From the NCBI RefSeq assembly GCF_937874145.1, contig NZ_CALNBI010000221.1, positions 1 through 8,735 of the forward strand: a stretch of DNA of 8,735 nt, read 5' to 3'. The notes beneath the pieces were generated by a model, which did not search any database, was not told the origin of the DNA, and saw only the letters and a list, made by a program, of their open reading frames with translations. The translations under genes were made by a program, and so were the position numbers. The stretch's first letter is position 1; the number at the start of each line of letters is the position of its first letter. Of the stretch, positions 8,107 to 8,735 are shown piece after piece. The DNA is from an uncultured Chitinophaga sp. (GTDB lineage: Bacteria > Bacteroidota > Bacteroidia > Chitinophagales > Chitinophagaceae).

Positions 8107-8137
8107 CAAACCTACGTGAATTCCGGCATTCAGCCAA
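8107..8137 (-). promoter_or_regulatory. Promoter of the RNA methyltransferase gene
   Basis: On the - strand TTG (8137-8135) is followed by 20 bases and TAGGTTTG (8114-8107), a perfect match to the Bacteroidota TTG/TAnnTTTG pattern. The last G is only 5 bases from the ATG at 8101, so transcription should begin at or within a base or two of the start codon. Confidence 0.7.
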
Positions 8138-8187
8138 CACATCCCGCCCCGGCGGGCCCGGCACTTACCCGTTAATTCAATCTGACA

Positions 8188-8735
8188 GTGAAGAAACCGA
8201 CATACCCATCCTCATCCGGATTGCCCCGCCAGCACATGCTCTGGCTGATGGTATGCCTGTTTCTTGCCGCCTGCTCCAACACCCGCTACCTCCAGGAAAA
8301 TCAAAGCCTCCTCGTGGATACCGACGTCGATATCAAAGGAACGCTCACCTCCGCGGAAAAGACCGACCTGAAAAACGACCTCACCTCCCGTTCCCTCATG
8401 CTTCAGCAGCCCAACCAGAAATTCCTGGGATCGCGGCTCAAAGTCTGGCTCTATAATCAAAAGAATTACGAAAAGAAAAGCAACTGGTTCTGGAACCTCA
8501 TGCTCAGTGAAAGGAACCTCGAAGCCCCCGTCATTTACGATTCCGTCAAAACCAAGGAATCCATGGAAAGGATGGTCGCTTACCTCAATAACCAGGGCTA
8601 TTTCTACGCCAACGTACAATCGCGGCAGGATGTAAGCGGCCAGAAAGCCTCCGTGACCTACGACGTCAACACCGGAAAGAATTTCGTTATCCGTAAAATC
8701 ACCTACGATATCCCCGACACCGCCATCGCGAAAGT
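8188..8735 (+). CDS. tamL: TamL-like BamA/TamA-family outer-membrane lipoprotein, partial (N-terminus)
   Basis: The first 182 complete codons are present and the gene runs off the right edge. The product begins with a lipoprotein signal: MLWLMVCLFLAAC (17-29) with lipobox L26-A27-A28-C29, so C29 should be lipidated. SNTRYLQENQSLLV and a POTRA-like region with YLNNQGYFYANV follow, as in Bacteroidota TamL, a lipidated BamA/TamA relative that works with TamB in outer-membrane assembly. The residues after C29 (SNTRY) lack the acidic surface-export signal of some Bacteroidota lipoproteins. I chose GTG 8188: it gives a 16-residue basic lead-in, and a TAA (8173-8175) closes the frame upstream. ATG 8236 (residue 17) is an alternative but leaves almost no positive n-region. 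The C-terminal barrel lies outside the window. TamL against another BamA-like lipoprotein is inferred from the lipobox and N-terminal pattern. Confidence 0.85.
   Translation, partial: MKKPTYPSSSGLPRQHMLWLMVCLFLAACSNTRYLQENQSLLVDTDVDIKGTLTSAEKTDLKNDLTSRSLMLQQPNQKFLGSRLKVWLYNQKNYEKKSNWFWNLMLSERNLEAPVIYDSVKTKESMERMVAYLNNQGYFYANVQSRQDVSGQKASVTYDVNTGKNFVIRKITYDIPDTAIAK

Noticed and set aside
8102..8164. GTG at 8164 as the methyltransferase start
   Set aside because: The extra 21 residues match nothing expected for the family and would place the start upstream of a perfect promoter match. MLSKAQIKYI from 8101 is the usual N-terminus.

Overview
The window looks like chromosomal DNA from a GC-rich Bacteroidota bacterium, most likely near Chitinophaga (Chitinophagaceae). 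The clues are a type IX secretion plug protein, a TamL-type BamA-like lipoprotein, start sites without Shine-Dalgarno sequences, and promoters of the Bacteroidota type (TTG or TTTG, about 20 bases, then TAnnTTTG). The assignment to genus rests on remembered protein similarity and was not tested by a search.

Layout from left to right. Positions 1-176 are probably non-coding and hold a hairpin and a leftward promoter candidate. A short transaldolase (177-827, +) ends in a clear intrinsic terminator. Glycerol kinase glpK (1006-2502, +) and the glycerol facilitator glpF (2541-3248, +) form a two-gene operon that also ends in a terminator. A type II NADH dehydrogenase (3504-4853, +) has its own good promoter and an imperfect palindrome in its leader. 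It runs tail-to-tail, with a 4-base overlap, into the T9SS plug protein gene (4850-6142, -). An FtsX/LolE-like permease (6205-7371, +) follows, and its N-terminus appears damaged. It runs tail-to-tail, with an 8-base overlap, into a SpoU/TrmH-type RNA methyltransferase (7364-8101, -). A divergent tamL-like gene (8188 onward, +) leaves the right edge.

The left half is carbon and electron metabolism: GlpF lets glycerol in, GlpK traps it as glycerol 3-phosphate, transaldolase connects triose and sugar phosphates, and NDH-2 passes electrons from NADH to menaquinone. No glycerol-3-phosphate dehydrogenase is in view. The right half is mostly cell envelope: a T9SS gate component, an ABC-type permease and an outer-membrane assembly lipoprotein, with one RNA-modification enzyme between them.

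I see no mobile element, CRISPR array, tRNA, rRNA or convincing new multi-gene system. The points most worth checking are the apparent deletion/frameshift at the permease start, the NSA motif replacing the first NPA in GlpF, a predicted leaderless methyltransferase mRNA, and the structured left-edge and ndh-leader elements.
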